NCBI RefSeq assembly: GCF_001431205.1
Contig: NZ_LGPC01000011.1
Coordinates: 589,596 to 653,595, forward strand
Origin: Staphylococcus sp. NAM3COL9
GTDB lineage: Bacteria > Bacillota > Bacilli > Staphylococcales > Staphylococcaceae
DNA length: 64,000 nt
Direction: 5' to 3'
The number at the start of each line of letters is the position of its first letter. Within the stretch, counting starts at the first letter, position 1. The position numbers and the translations under genes are program-made. This document shows, piece by piece, positions 39,905 through 49,651 of this stretch. The notes under the pieces were generated by a model. That model searched no databases, had not been told where the DNA came from, and worked only from the letters and a program-made list of their open reading frames with translations.

Positions 39905-41596
39905 TTAACCAATAACTTGATCTTCTATTTGTTGTGTAATTCCTGGTTCAACACTTTCTAAAGCATGTTCAGATATTTCAATTGAACGTTTGTATCTATT
40001 ATTTTTAAATAGTCTTTCAGCCTCATTAAGGCTTTTATCTATATTCGAACTATCTTTACGGTAACGGTTACCATATTCAATAAGTTTCTCAGCATAAACT
40101 GCATTAACGAGTACATCCGTAGCTTCATCTTCAAATTTATTCATTTGTAGTACTACTTTAGATACTTTATCTTTCAATTGTTTAACATGTATTGGACGTA
40201 CAGTGAATTTCTTGTTTACTTCACGCACTTCATAATCAATTTCATTTTTCATTATAATGAAACGTTCCGGTACGCTAGGTAAGTTAGAAGCTAATAATTT
40301 TCTATAAACTTCTTCTTTTTTACTTTGTACGCGTAAAATATTTTCTTCTGCTTCTGCTTCATCTTCGCGTAGTTGAATTAAGTGATTTTGTAATTTTTCT
40401 TGTTTTTCATTAATTACAGCTACATGCTCTTCGATATATTTCAAGTTATCTTGAACTTCACTATAACGTACTGCAGATTTAGCCATTTCTTTTAGAATTT
40501 CATCATAAACAGCTATTAAGTTTTGAATTTCATTTTCAAACTGTCTTACATTCTGTACATCACTTTCATTTATGTAGTAATTTTCACGTACATATTCAAT
40601 TTCAGTTTGTAATGTATAATTCATTTCTTTTGCTCTAAACAAATTATCTGTAATGACTTCTTTTGATTCTTCTACTTCATTCTTCGCTTTAACTTCGTGC
40701 TCAATTAATTCATACATTTCATCAAGTCGATCATTAATATTGTTTAATTTTTCATTTGCTTCATCAAGTTCCAATCTACTAATCATCGGTTCCACAAAGC
40801 TAAGTTCTGTTTTAAGCGTTTGTAGAGTACTATCAATTTTAACATGATCTAAATCGTAACCCTCTACTTTGAGATCTCTACATCCATATTTCATATCTTG
40901 GAACTGTCCAGGTAATTCTTTTTGTGCTTCTCTGATTAACTCTGGAATTTCTGACATATCCTTTTTCAAAAAGTTCATATCTTCATTTAAAGTTTTGATA
41001 TGTTCATGTGCGTAAATATAATTACCTTCTGCTTTATATGATTCATAGCTTTCCATTTCAGGCACGAATGCTTCAATCTCATGTTCTAATGGCGTTGCTG
41101 CTTCACCGAACTGATGTCTATTGGCTAACACGTCTCGCTTCATTTCTCGGTAATCCACTTTACATTCATCATATAAGTGATCACTTTCTTTATGTACTCC
41201 CATAATATCTTCGACATCTGTAGTTAATACATTATAGTTTTCTTCGTATTTATCCATCAATTCGTGTGCTTCATCAATTTCAGTTTGCGCTTGCGAAAAT
41301 TTAAATTTGTCAAGTAAACCTTCCGCATTGTGAATCTTTTCTTCTACTGGTAACAAATATTGATTTTTACTATCTAATGACGTTTGCTTTAATCTATCAT
41401 AAGTAGATTTTGTTTCACCTGTTAAAGTTAAATCAGATAATTGAGATAAACTTTCATCATAGGGTAATTGCTCTACTTGTAATTTTCGTTCTTCAGCCTT
41501 TTCTATCATTTGGCTTTTATTCGAACGCATATAGAATAATACACCGACAATAATCAGTATAATAACAATAATTGCTAGAATGATATACAATACCAT
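39905..41596 (-). CDS. ezrA: Septation ring formation regulator EzrA
   Basis: A 563-residue membrane-anchored protein with one N-terminal transmembrane helix (about 3-22), followed by long spectrin-like coiled coils. These are rich in Glu, Lys and Leu and contain many heptad stretches. EzrA interacts with FtsZ and penicillin-binding proteins and tunes Z-ring assembly at the septum. Length and topology match the family. It lies next to nifZ-thiI as in other Bacillales. It is divergent from the sulfoxide reductase gene and ends at its own terminator. Confidence 0.96.
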   Translation of the reverse strand: MVLYIILAIIVIILIIVGVLFYMRSNKSQMIEKAEERKLQVEQLPYDESLSQLSDLTLTGETKSTYDRLKQTSLDSKNQYLLPVEEKIHNAEGLLDKFKFSQAQTEIDEAHELMDKYEENYNVLTTDVEDIMGVHKESDHLYDECKVDYREMKRDVLANRHQFGEAATPLEHEIEAFVPEMESYESYKAEGNYIYAHEHIKTLNEDMNFLKKDMSEIPELIREAQKELPGQFQDMKYGCRDLKVEGYDLDHVKIDSTLQTLKTELSFVEPMISRLELDEANEKLNNINDRLDEMYELIEHEVKAKNEVEESKEVITDNLFRAKEMNYTLQTEIEYVRENYYINESDVQNVRQFENEIQNLIAVYDEILKEMAKSAVRYSEVQDNLKYIEEHVAVINEKQEKLQNHLIQLREDEAEAEENILRVQSKKEEVYRKLLASNLPSVPERFIIMKNEIDYEVREVNKKFTVRPIHVKQLKDKVSKVVLQMNKFEDEATDVLVNAVYAEKLIEYGNRYRKDSSNIDKSLNEAERLFKNNRYKRSIEISEHALESVEPGITQQIEDQVIG

Positions 41597-41824
41597 ATGT
41601 TTTCTCCTCCTATTTTATCACTATTCATTATAACGTAATTTACCCATGCATTAAAAGAGAAAATGAATTAATCGGTGATAATATTTTAAATTTCATAGTA
41701 AATCTATCTCTATTAATATTATGTATCATGTTGACACTAAAAAAGCCCTTACAAATCATTTGATTGATTACTATTAAAACAGTCTTTATACTAAATGAAA
41801 AGTAAAAAGTGAGGTTTTATTAAT

Positions 41825-42289
41825 ATGACAGAGGTAAAAGAAACAAATTACGGTTTATTACAAAAGCAAGTTGCTAGTCTAATCGAAGATGAATCAAATT
41901 TAATAGCTATACTTAGCAATGTCTCTGCTTTACTAAATGATTCATTAGATCAAATTAATTGGGTCGGCTTCTATTTAATGGAAAATAATGAATTAATCTT
42001 AGGGCCATTCCAAGGTCATCCTGCTTGTGTGCATATTGCTATCGGCAAAGGCGTATGTGGCACGGCTGTAGAATTAAACGAATCACAACTCGTTGAAGAC
42101 GTTAATGCTTTCCCAGGACACATCGCATGTGATGCGAATAGTAAGTCGGAAATTGTTGTTCCTATTCATAAAGACAATCAAGTGATTGGTGTCTTAGATA
42201 TTGATGCCCCAATTACAAATCGCTTTTCAAACACAGATAAAGTTGCTTTAGAAGAAATCATAAGCATTATTGAACAGCAAATAGCTTAA
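41825..42289 (+). CDS. msrC: Free methionine-(R)-sulfoxide reductase, GAF domain
   Basis: A 154-residue single GAF-domain enzyme (fRMsr) reducing free methionine-R-sulfoxide with thioredoxin. Its three conserved cysteines are at Cys68 (HPACVH), Cys78 (GVCGTA) and Cys102 (IACDANS), the positions known for the S. aureus enzyme. It is divergent from ezrA, behind GTGAGG. There is no second GAF or effector domain, so it is not a signalling protein. Confidence 0.92.
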   Translation: MTEVKETNYGLLQKQVASLIEDESNLIAILSNVSALLNDSLDQINWVGFYLMENNELILGPFQGHPACVHIAIGKGVCGTAVELNESQLVEDVNAFPGHIACDANSKSEIVVPIHKDNQVIGVLDIDAPITNRFSNTDKVALEEIISIIEQQIA

Positions 42290-42330
42290 CGTTTAGCGCT
42301 TACTTTCTATAGGTGAATCTTCGTTTACTA

Positions 42331-42543
42331 TTGACAGTAATTCATAACGTGGTACAATGTTCTTTGTGTGAATAAACGAAATTAGCAGTTGCGTATTAAT
42401 TGGCTCTATGTTGTTCCCAACGCGGACGTGTCGTGTAACCGTAGCTATGAGGTGAAGATACATAAAACAATATATCCAAATAAGCATGCAACACTCTTTT
42501 TTGTTTTTTCATAACAACAAAAAAGAAAAAGGAGGAGTCTATT
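42331..42543 (+). promoter_or_regulatory. rpsD promoter and probable S4-binding leader
   Basis: TTGACA (42331-42336), a 16-bp spacer and TACAAT (42353-42358) make a strong promoter. The transcript would have an untranslated leader of about 180 nt before GGAGGAG and the rpsD ATG. In Bacillus, S4 represses rpsD by binding such a leader; homology of structure here is inferred from position and length, not proven by folding. Confidence 0.6.
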
Positions 42544-43146
42544 ATGGCTCGATTTAGAGGTTCGAACTGGAAAAAATCACGTCGTTTAGGTATCTCATTA
42601 AGTGGTACTGGTAAAGAATTAGAGAAGCGTCCATACGCTCCAGGCCAACATGGTCCTAACCAACGTAAAAAATTATCAGAATATGCATTACAATTACGTG
42701 AGAAACAAAAATTACGTTATTTATACGGAATGACTGAAAGACAATTCCGTAACTCATTTGAAATTGCTGGTAACCAACATGGTGTCCATGGTGAAAGCTT
42801 TATGCAATTACTAGCTGCTCGTTTAGATGCAGTTGTATATTCATTAGGTTTAGCGCGTACGCGTCGCCAAGCTCGCCAACTTGTTAACCACGGTCATATT
42901 TTAGTAGATGGTAAACGCGTTGATATTCCATCATATACTTTAAAACCTGGTCAAGAAATTTCAGTACGTGAAAAATCTTTAAAATTAGATATCATTGCTG
43001 AATCTGTTGAAATCAACAACTTCGTACCTGAGTACTTAGAATTTGATGCAGACAACTTAAAAGGTAAATATGTACGTGTCCCTGAACGTAGTGAATTACC
43101 TGCTGAAATCAACGAACAACTTATCGTTGAGTACTACTCAAGATAA
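42544..43146 (+). CDS. rpsD: 30S ribosomal protein S4
   Basis: A 200-residue primary 16S rRNA-binding protein of the small subunit. The start [21 protein letters not shown] and the S4 RNA-binding domain (about 92-155; [19 protein letters not shown]) are typical. The N-terminal zinc-binding cysteines of the other S4 class are absent, so it is the C-minus form. It is transcribed alone, far from the main ribosomal operons, as usual in Bacillota. Codon use is that of a highly expressed gene. Confidence 0.98.
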   Translation: MARFRGSNWKKSRRLGISLSGTGKELEKRPYAPGQHGPNQRKKLSEYALQLREKQKLRYLYGMTERQFRNSFEIAGNQHGVHGESFMQLLAARLDAVVYSLGLARTRRQARQLVNHGHILVDGKRVDIPSYTLKPGQEISVREKSLKLDIIAESVEINNFVPEYLEFDADNLKGKYVRVPERSELPAEINEQLIVEYYSR

Positions 43147-43159
43147 GCGTTTTAATTTC

Positions 43160-43200
43160 AAACCAAGAAGTCCTTTTGAGGATTTCTTGGTTTTTTTATT
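43160..43200 (+). terminator. rpsD terminator
   Basis: AAACCAAGAAGTCC (43160-43173) pairs with 43180-43193 (one G-T), followed by TTTTTTT. Confidence 0.88.
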
Positions 43201-43270
43201 TCTATATAAAGTAAAAAACTTCATCCAATTATTTAATTATAAATAGAAATCTTTTTGACTCCCCCACTCA

Positions 43271-43300
43271 TTGCACAATATCTTTTTACTTTCTTATAAT
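43271..43300 (+). promoter_or_regulatory. speG promoter
   Basis: TTGCAC (43271-43276), an 18-bp spacer and TATAAT (43295-43300) lie 35 bp before the speG start, giving the gene its own promoter after the rpsD terminator. Confidence 0.65.
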
Positions 43301-43335
43301 AATTAATGTATGCTATGAATAAAGGAGTGTTAGAT

Positions 43336-43863
43336 TTGATTATTAGAGCATTAGAGGAGACAGATTTAGATTTTGTACATCACTTAAATAATGAATATTC
43401 CATTATGTCTTATTGGTTTGAAGAGCCCTACCAATCATTAAGCGAACTTCAATCACTATATAAAAAACATTTGTTAGATGAAACTGAACGTAGATTTATT
43501 ATTGAAAAAGATCAAACGCGTATCGGTGTTGTCGAATTAGTTGAAATTGACTTTATACATAGTAACTGTGAAATTCAAATTATCATTGATTCCGAATATA
43601 GTGGTAAAGGGTATGCCAAAAATGCATTTAAAATGGCTATTGATTATGCGTTCCTTGTACTTAATCTCCACAAAATATATTTATTTGTTGATGTAAACAA
43701 TGAAAAAGCTGTTCATATTTATAAAGCACAAAACTTCACAATTGAAGGTACATTACAAGAACATTTTTATACTCGTGGTGAATATAGTGATTGTCATGTG
43801 ATGGGGTTATTAAAAAAGAATTGGGTAAATCATCACGATAATGATTTATCTCATATTAAATAA
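43336..43863 (+). CDS. speG: Spermidine/spermine N-acetyltransferase-like GNAT protein
   Basis: A 175-residue GNAT protein. LNNEYSIMSYWFEEPYQSL and the acetyl-CoA loop EYSGKGYAKNAF, followed by LNLHKIYLFVDVNNEKA and AVHIYKAQNF, closely match SpeG of B. subtilis and the ACME-borne SpeG of S. aureus USA300 as I remember them. SpeG acetylates polyamines and relieves their toxicity. I chose a TTG start at 43336, 7 bases after GGAG, because the upstream ATGs lack ribosome sites and overlap the leader. It is a single gene between terminators, with no mobile element nearby. Confidence 0.85.
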   Translation: MIIRALEETDLDFVHHLNNEYSIMSYWFEEPYQSLSELQSLYKKHLLDETERRFIIEKDQTRIGVVELVEIDFIHSNCEIQIIIDSEYSGKGYAKNAFKMAIDYAFLVLNLHKIYLFVDVNNEKAVHIYKAQNFTIEGTLQEHFYTRGEYSDCHVMGLLKKNWVNHHDNDLSHIK

Positions 43864-43889
43864 TATACCTTTCATCATTATTAAAACCA

Positions 43890-43933
43890 TAAAAAGCTTA
43901 AACGAATTCTTAAAATTCATTTAAGCTTTTTTG
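43890..43933. terminator. Bidirectional terminator
   Basis: AAAAGCTTAAACGAATT pairs with AATTCATTTAAGCTTTT (one wobble), with T-runs in both directions. It lies between converging speG and the phosphodiesterase gene. Confidence 0.85.
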
Positions 43934-43944
43934 ACATTTTTATT

Positions 43945-44685
43945 TTATAAAATTTCATTTGGATCATCTGAAATCAGTCCGTCTACCCCTAATTCCTGTA
44001 ATGATTTCGCTTGTTCATGTTCGTTAACTGTATAGGGCATCACTGACAATCTATACTGATGTGCACTTTTTAAAAACTTCTCTGTAACTAATGCATAATT
44101 AGGGTTCACATAATTGGCATAGGCCGCAATGCTTTTGAATGGAGGTAATTTATACCAATACTTCTTTTTACTAATCAAGACACCTAGCTCATATCCTTCA
44201 TTCATATAAAAAAATTTTTTTATACTTTTTTGATTGAATGATTGTACAATGACTTTATCTTTCGGTAATCCCCATGCATTTAACGTATCTATTAATTCGC
44301 TTTCAATACCAGGATAATTCTGTGGTTGTTTTAATTCTATTAATAACTTTTGGGGATAGTCTCGGATTAATTTAATTACTTCATCCAATGTTGGTAATGT
44401 TGCTCCTTCAAATTTACTATCTTTAATTATACCATAATCAAATTGTTGCAATGCTGCTAAAGTCATATCCTTGATTTTTCCTGATCCATTAGAAGTACGG
44501 TCAATCGAATCGTCATGAATAACTACAAGATGATTGTCTAATGTCCTGTGTATATCTATTTCTAATATATCAATATCACTTACAAGTGCAGCTTTAAAAG
44601 CGCTCATCGTATTTTCAGGAAAATATGCAGCAATGCCACGATGTGCTACTAACATGAGCTTGTTGTCAGTATTATATATTGTCAT
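43945..44685 (-). CDS. Glycerophosphodiester phosphodiesterase, cytosolic
   Basis: A 246-residue GDPD-family TIM barrel. The active-site residues are seen in VAHRGIAAYFPENT (His and Arg), EIDIHRT (metal ligands) and VIHDDSIDR (second His). There is no signal peptide, so it acts inside the cell, unlike secreted GlpQ. It hydrolyses glycerophosphodiesters to glycerol 3-phosphate and an alcohol. The ATG follows GAGGAG at 10-nt spacing. Confidence 0.9.
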   Translation of the reverse strand: MTIYNTDNKLMLVAHRGIAAYFPENTMSAFKAALVSDIDILEIDIHRTLDNHLVVIHDDSIDRTSNGSGKIKDMTLAALQQFDYGIIKDSKFEGATLPTLDEVIKLIRDYPQKLLIELKQPQNYPGIESELIDTLNAWGLPKDKVIVQSFNQKSIKKFFYMNEGYELGVLISKKKYWYKLPPFKSIAAYANYVNPNYALVTEKFLKSAHQYRLSVMPYTVNEHEQAKSLQELGVDGLISDDPNEIL

Positions 44686-44764
44686 TAAAGTCGCTCTCCT
44701 CTTTCTTTATATCTCATTTTCATCTAAACTTAAATTATCACAAATCAACTGGAGGTCAATCGTT

Positions 44765-45205
44765 ATGGTTCAACATGAATTCAAAGTAAACACACAATGG
44801 TTTGGTGGTCGTGAAGCTGTAGGTCAACTTAACGGAGACGTATTAGATGAACAAATATCTATACCATCAGGTTTAGGTGGTAATGGAACTGGTACAAACC
44901 CAGATGAATTATTAGTTTCAGCTGCATCTTCTTGCTATATTATTTCACTTGCAGCTGTACTCGAACGTTCTGGTTTTAATAATATAGAAATTCAACAATC
45001 ATCTATAGGTACAGCTATTTTTGAAAACGCAAAATTTCGTATGGACAACATTATCCACTACCCTGTTATTGAAGTTGAAACTGAACAAAAAGATAGTTTA
45101 ATTAGAAAATTGCCTAAACTCTTAAAGGTTGCGGACAATAATTGTATGATTTCAAACTCAATTAAAGGTAATGTTACTGTAAAAATAGAACCAAAAATAA
45201 AATAA
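44765..45205 (+). CDS. OsmC/Ohr family peroxiredoxin-like protein
   Basis: A 146-residue protein with the two family cysteines, Cys57 in SAASSCYIISLAA and Cys127 in NNCMISNSIKGN. These are the thiol pair that reduces organic hydroperoxides in Ohr/OsmC. It belongs to the SACOL1771-like branch of staphylococci (remembered, not searched). I chose the ATG at 44765 behind GGAGG; the longer frame reads through the neighbour's antisense. It has no obvious terminator before the aminotransferase promoter. Confidence 0.85.
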   Translation: MVQHEFKVNTQWFGGREAVGQLNGDVLDEQISIPSGLGGNGTGTNPDELLVSAASSCYIISLAAVLERSGFNNIEIQQSSIGTAIFENAKFRMDNIIHYPVIEVETEQKDSLIRKLPKLLKVADNNCMISNSIKGNVTVKIEPKIK

Positions 45206-45313
45206 TTTGAAATAATTTTATATATGACGGAATATGAATGCGATAACAATGTATGCCCTTTCATGATATTTTATTTTATTTATTTACATTCTCTTTTAAC
45301 TTTTGCGCTTTTA

Positions 45314-45328
45314 TATTTTCTGAAAATT
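45314..45328 (+). promoter_or_regulatory. CodY box before the aminotransferase-serA operon
   Basis: TATTTTCTGAAAATT matches the CodY consensus (AATTTTCWGAAAATT) at 14 of 15 positions. It lies just upstream of a TAAACT -10 candidate and 40 bp before the start codon, where binding would block RNA polymerase. This predicts repression in amino-acid-rich conditions. Confidence 0.7.
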
Positions 45329-45368
45329 TGCTAAACTAAGACAATCATAAGCAATGGGGGAATCACAT

Positions 45369-46529
45369 ATGAAATATTATCGTCCTATGTTACTTACACC
45401 AGGACCAACGCCAGTACCAGAAGAAATTCTACACGCAATACAGTCACCAATGGTCGGACACAGATCAAGTGACTTTGAAACAATTGCTGAAGAAGCGTTT
45501 CGTGCGCTAAAACCAATATTTGGTGCGCAAAATGACGTAATGATATTAACTTCTAGCGGGACAAGTTCCTTAGAAGCAAGTATGTTAAATATTGCAAATC
45601 CTGACGACGACATTGTTATCATTGTTTCAGGTGCTTTCGGTAATCGTTTCAAACAAATTGCTGAAACATACTACGATAACGTACATATTTTTGAAGTTGA
45701 ATGGGGCAAAGCTGTAAACGTGCCTGAATTTATAGACTTTTTAAAAACATTGAACACAGATATTACAGCAGTTTATAGTCAATATTGTGAAACATCCACT
45801 GCAGTTTTGCACCCTGTCAATGAATTAGGTCATGCACTTAAAGCGTACGACGAATCCATTTACTTTATCGTTGACGGTGTGAGCTGTATCGGTGCAGTTG
45901 ATGTAGACTTACAACGTGATCAGATTGATGTTCTTATTTCTGGTAGTCAAAAAGCTATTATGTTGCCTCCTGGTTTGGCGTTTGTAGCTTATAATGATCG
46001 TGCTAAAGAACGTTTTAGCCAAGTCACGACACCGAGATTTTATTTAGATTTAAATAAATATTTGAAATCATTAGAAGCAAATTCAACACCTTTCACACCA
46101 AACGTTTCGTTATTTAGAGGTGTAAATGCATATGCCAAGTTAGTTGAACAAGAAGGATTTGACCAAGTTATTGCACGTCACTACGCAATACGTGATGCTT
46201 TAAGACAATCACTCAAATCATTAGATTTAGATTTATTAGTCCAAGATGAGTATGCCTCACCTACTGTTACTGCTTTTGTGCCTAAATCAAAAGAAGAACT
46301 CAACTTCATTAAAAAAGAACTTAAAAACCGTTTTGCTATAACAATTGCAGGTGGACAAGGTCATCTAAAAGGAGAAATTCTACGTATAGGCCATATGGGT
46401 CAAATTTCACCATTTGATATTTTACAAGTCGTATCAGCATTAGAAATTCTGTTAACAGAATTTAGAAAAGAATCATATATTGGTACAGCAATTACTCAGT
46501 ACATGGAGGTCGTAAAAGCATATGTATAA
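45369..46529 (+). CDS. Class V aminotransferase (serine-pyruvate/PucG-like) of the serA operon
   Basis: A 386-residue fold-type-I PLP enzyme. The start LLTPGPTPVPEEI, the PLP-phosphate region TSSGTSSLEAS and PLP Lys195 in SGSQKAIMLPPG mark the serine/alanine-glyoxylate aminotransferase group; staphylococcal copies are often labelled 'soluble hydrogenase subunit' by old homology. Its stop overlaps the serA start by 8 bp. No serC is visible here, so it may supply the transamination of phosphohydroxypyruvate (inference). The ATG at 45369 follows GGGGGAA; a GTG-like start upstream was rejected. Confidence 0.88.
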   Translation: MKYYRPMLLTPGPTPVPEEILHAIQSPMVGHRSSDFETIAEEAFRALKPIFGAQNDVMILTSSGTSSLEASMLNIANPDDDIVIIVSGAFGNRFKQIAETYYDNVHIFEVEWGKAVNVPEFIDFLKTLNTDITAVYSQYCETSTAVLHPVNELGHALKAYDESIYFIVDGVSCIGAVDVDLQRDQIDVLISGSQKAIMLPPGLAFVAYNDRAKERFSQVTTPRFYLDLNKYLKSLEANSTPFTPNVSLFRGVNAYAKLVEQEGFDQVIARHYAIRDALRQSLKSLDLDLLVQDEYASPTVTAFVPKSKEELNFIKKELKNRFAITIAGGQGHLKGEILRIGHMGQISPFDILQVVSALEILLTEFRKESYIGTAITQYMEVVKAYV

Positions 46530-48138
46530 AATTTTAGTATCTGATCCAATCTCACCAGAAGGTTTAAAAAGTTTAATTGACCATAATGACTTCGAAGTCG
46601 AAATCAATACAGAATTAAATGAAAGCGAACTCGTTGAAAAAATTAGTGACTTCCAAGGCTTAATCGTTAGAAGCCAGACACAAGTGACTGCAGAAATGAT
46701 TGAAGCAGCTCCAAATCTAAAAGTTATTGCTAGAGCTGGGGTCGGCGTTGACAATATTGATGTCGATGCAGCTACCAAAAATGGTGTTATTGTAATTAAT
46801 GCACCCGATGGTAATACAATCTCTGCAACTGAACACTCTATGGCTATGATTTTATCAATGGCGCGTAATATCCCACAAGCACATCAATCATTGAAAAATG
46901 GAAAATGGGACCGTAAAACGTATAGAGGTACAGAACTTTATAATAAAACGCTTGGTGTCATAGGCGCTGGTAGAATTGGTTTAGGTGTTGCAAAACGTGC
47001 GCAAAGTTTCGGTATGCATATCCTAGCTTTTGACCCTTACTTATCTGAAGATAAAGCAAAGGAACTAAATGTAACACGTGCAACAGTTGAAGAAATTGCT
47101 GAACAAGCAGACTTCGTTACTGTACACACACCATTAACTCCGAAAACTAAAGGTATCGTTGGTAAAGACTTTTTCGAAAAAGCAAAACCAACGTTACAAA
47201 TTATTAACGTAGCGCGTGGTGGTATCATTGATGAAGCAGCGCTATTAGACGCTTTGAACAATGATCAAATTCAAAGTGCAGCAATAGATGTATTTGAAAG
47301 CGAACCAGCAACTGAGTCCCCTCTTGTTAATCACGATAAAATTATTGTTACGCCACATCTAGGTGCATCGACTGTTGAAGCACAAGAAAAAGTAGCTGTT
47401 TCAGTAGCTAATGAAATCGTTGATATTTTTGAAAATGGTAACGTCTTAAATGCGATTAACGCACCAAAAATGACTTACAGTGAAATCAATGATGAATTGA
47501 AACCTTATATTGAATTAAGTAAAATGACAGGTGAAGTGGGTATTCAATTACTTGAAAAAGCACCGCGCGAACTACAAATCAAATACGAAGGTGACATTGC
47601 ATTAGATGATACAAGTTTGATTACAAGAACACTTGTATCTGGTGTCTTACGTCAAGATTTAGCAGAACGTGTAAACTTAATCAATGCTTTAGTACTCTTA
47701 AATGAACAAGGTGTGTCTTATAATATTGAAAAAAACACAAAACATCGAGGTTTTAGTAACTATATAGAATTAACATTAATCAATAAAGATACTCAAATTA
47801 AAATTGGTGCAACTGTACTCAATGGTTATGGTCCAAGAATCGTACGTATAAATGATTATCCAGTAGACTTTAAACCTGAACGTCACCAACTAGTAATAAA
47901 TCATAACGATAGACCAGGCATTGTAGGCCGTACAGGACAAATTCTTGGTACTTATGATATCAATATCGCTTCAATGCATCTTGGTCGTACAAACCAAGGT
48001 GGTAATGCCCTAATGGTATTATCAATCGACCACCCTGTTACACCAGATGTCATTGATGCTTTATATCAAATTGAAGGATTTAATTTGATACGAAGCGTTG
48101 AACTCGATATTAATAGTAATTCAAACTACAATATCTAA
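46522..48138 (+). CDS. serA: D-3-phosphoglycerate dehydrogenase
   Basis: A 538-residue long-form enzyme, the first step of serine synthesis. The NAD fold GVIGAGRIGLG is at 145-155. Catalytic Arg232 (NVARGGIIDE), Glu259 (DVFES) and His279 (TPHLGAS) are in place. The C-terminal extension has an allosteric-substrate-binding domain (about 320-455) and an ACT domain (about 463-535, NDRPGIVGRTGQILG) likely to sense serine. It overlaps the preceding aminotransferase gene by 8 bp, and both are under the CodY box. Confidence 0.96.
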   Translation: MYKILVSDPISPEGLKSLIDHNDFEVEINTELNESELVEKISDFQGLIVRSQTQVTAEMIEAAPNLKVIARAGVGVDNIDVDAATKNGVIVINAPDGNTISATEHSMAMILSMARNIPQAHQSLKNGKWDRKTYRGTELYNKTLGVIGAGRIGLGVAKRAQSFGMHILAFDPYLSEDKAKELNVTRATVEEIAEQADFVTVHTPLTPKTKGIVGKDFFEKAKPTLQIINVARGGIIDEAALLDALNNDQIQSAAIDVFESEPATESPLVNHDKIIVTPHLGASTVEAQEKVAVSVANEIVDIFENGNVLNAINAPKMTYSEINDELKPYIELSKMTGEVGIQLLEKAPRELQIKYEGDIALDDTSLITRTLVSGVLRQDLAERVNLINALVLLNEQGVSYNIEKNTKHRGFSNYIELTLINKDTQIKIGATVLNGYGPRIVRINDYPVDFKPERHQLVINHNDRPGIVGRTGQILGTYDINIASMHLGRTNQGGNALMVLSIDHPVTPDVIDALYQIEGFNLIRSVELDINSNSNYNI

Positions 48139-48190
48139 ATATTGAATCATCACAAAAGAACTTGGAAGCTAAATATCTCATTCATAAATT

Positions 48191-48233
48191 AAAAATGCCA
48201 ATCTATTAGAAAGCTAATAGATTGGCATTTTTT
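48191..48233 (+). terminator. serA operon terminator
   Basis: A perfect 19-bp stem (48191-48209 with 48214-48232; core GCCAATCTATTAG), loop AAAG, is followed by TTTTTT. Confidence 0.9.
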
Positions 48234-48240
48234 ATTAGCA

Positions 48241-48287
48241 AAAAAAATACTGACGCATTATTATTTAATCATCAAATAATAAGCGTA
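48241..48287 (-). terminator. HAD phosphatase gene terminator
   Basis: ACGC-ATTATTATTT pairs with AAATAATAAGCGT (one bulge), followed on the minus strand by an eight-T run. Confidence 0.7.
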
Positions 48288-48298
48288 GTATCTTTTAA

Positions 48299-49420
48299 TT
48301 ACAATAATATTCCTCTGATATCTCCTACATGGTCTACGATATATTCAGCGTCATAAGATTCTAATTCTTTACGTGCATTCTGGCCTTTCAAACCTGTCAA
48401 CGGACCAATAAAAGTTGCCCCTATTTTCTTAGAACTTAACAAATCTGCTAATGAATCTCCTACCACAAAAACATCATCTTTATTAACACGATTTTCCTGA
48501 TTTGTAGCATATTGCTCATAATTTTTTAAATGATTACCTTCTAATGTAGCTAAATAGCTAAACGGATTGGGCTTCCCTAATGGTTTTAACTCAGGATATT
48601 GTTTCTCTGCGATTAATACCTCACTTGCAGTAACAATATGTAAGTCATCAAATAAATCTTTGATACCAATTGCATCAAATGGCACTATCGTTTCCGTTCT
48701 AGGTCTACCTGTTGCAATGGCTATATGATAGCCAGCAGCTTTCAAATCTGTTAATAACTGTTTGATTTCAGGTACAGGTCTTAACACGACTTCGTTATAT
48801 ATGTAACCTTCTTTAAATTCTGTGCGATTAGGCTTTTGTTCTACTTCATTAAATAATTTGGAGCCTAAGTACCACTCTTGGTAAACCTCTTGGGCAAGCG
48901 TCCAAAACGGACTTTTCAGTTCAAATAGTGCTGTTTGCTTTGTATTTAACTGATCACCAGCATGTGTAACAAGCGTTTGATAAATATTGTCTTTTCCTGA
49001 ACTTATACCATCTAAAAACGATAACGGTAACTCAAAGTTCAATTCTATATCAAAAATATTTTCACCAATCTGTTGCAATGTTTCTTGATTAAATCTTTCT
49101 GGCTTTAAAACTTCCTCTAATTTTTCTTGGGGTAATGTCTTACAAATTTCAATAAAGTGAATGGCTACAACTACAAATAACATATCCCAATTTGAATTTA
49201 ATCCAAGTGACTTTAACTTAGTTAAAATTTCATCATGGTAGAATACGATATCTCTTATTTCAGTAATTTGTTGATCACTTAAATCATCAAATTGTATAGA
49301 TGGATCTAAGCCCATATAATCTTTACTCATAAGCATTTCATAAACCGTTAGTGCAGATACATCAAAACACCTTTCTTCACTTAAAAAAACACCATCAACA
49401 TCAAATAATACCGACTTCAT
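48299..49420 (-). CDS. HAD superfamily hydrolase
   Basis: A 373-residue protein starting MKSVLFDVDGVFLSEE, HAD motif I with the two catalytic aspartates. Motif II is in AIATGRPRTET and motif IV in VFVVGDSLADLL. The unusually large cap region (about 20-215) has no recognised fold. Substrate unknown. Length is well above typical phosphoglycolate phosphatases. It ends at its own terminator and is convergent with serA. Confidence 0.85.
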   Translation of the reverse strand: MKSVLFDVDGVFLSEERCFDVSALTVYEMLMSKDYMGLDPSIQFDDLSDQQITEIRDIVFYHDEILTKLKSLGLNSNWDMLFVVVAIHFIEICKTLPQEKLEEVLKPERFNQETLQQIGENIFDIELNFELPLSFLDGISSGKDNIYQTLVTHAGDQLNTKQTALFELKSPFWTLAQEVYQEWYLGSKLFNEVEQKPNRTEFKEGYIYNEVVLRPVPEIKQLLTDLKAAGYHIAIATGRPRTETIVPFDAIGIKDLFDDLHIVTASEVLIAEKQYPELKPLGKPNPFSYLATLEGNHLKNYEQYATNQENRVNKDDVFVVGDSLADLLSSKKIGATFIGPLTGLKGQNARKELESYDAEYIVDHVGDIRGILL

Positions 49421-49544
49421 CTCATCTACTCTCCTTAAATCAGAAAATTCTGATACTAGTTCATCGTACTATTTACCCATGAAAAGAGCAATGTATTTTC
49501 ATCATTTTAGTAAACAATTTATATCGTTAAACATTTAATTTTTT

Positions 49545-49605
49545 TATATAAAAAATACGCCTTACAAAGATTCACTTTTTCAGTGATAACTATGATTAGG
49601 CGTAT
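49545..49605 (-). terminator. nagE terminator candidate
   Basis: The stem ATACGCCT (49555-49562) with AGGCGTAT (49598-49605) encloses a second small hairpin, TCACT/AGTGA. A T-rich run follows on the minus strand. Confidence 0.6.
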
Positions 49606-49651
49606 CCTAAAATAAACTTATTTATATGTTATTATTTTGCTATTGATTTTG

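Noticed and set aside
42293..42487. 64-codon minus-strand ORF before rpsD
   Set aside because: It covers the rpsD promoter and leader antisense, without a ribosome site.
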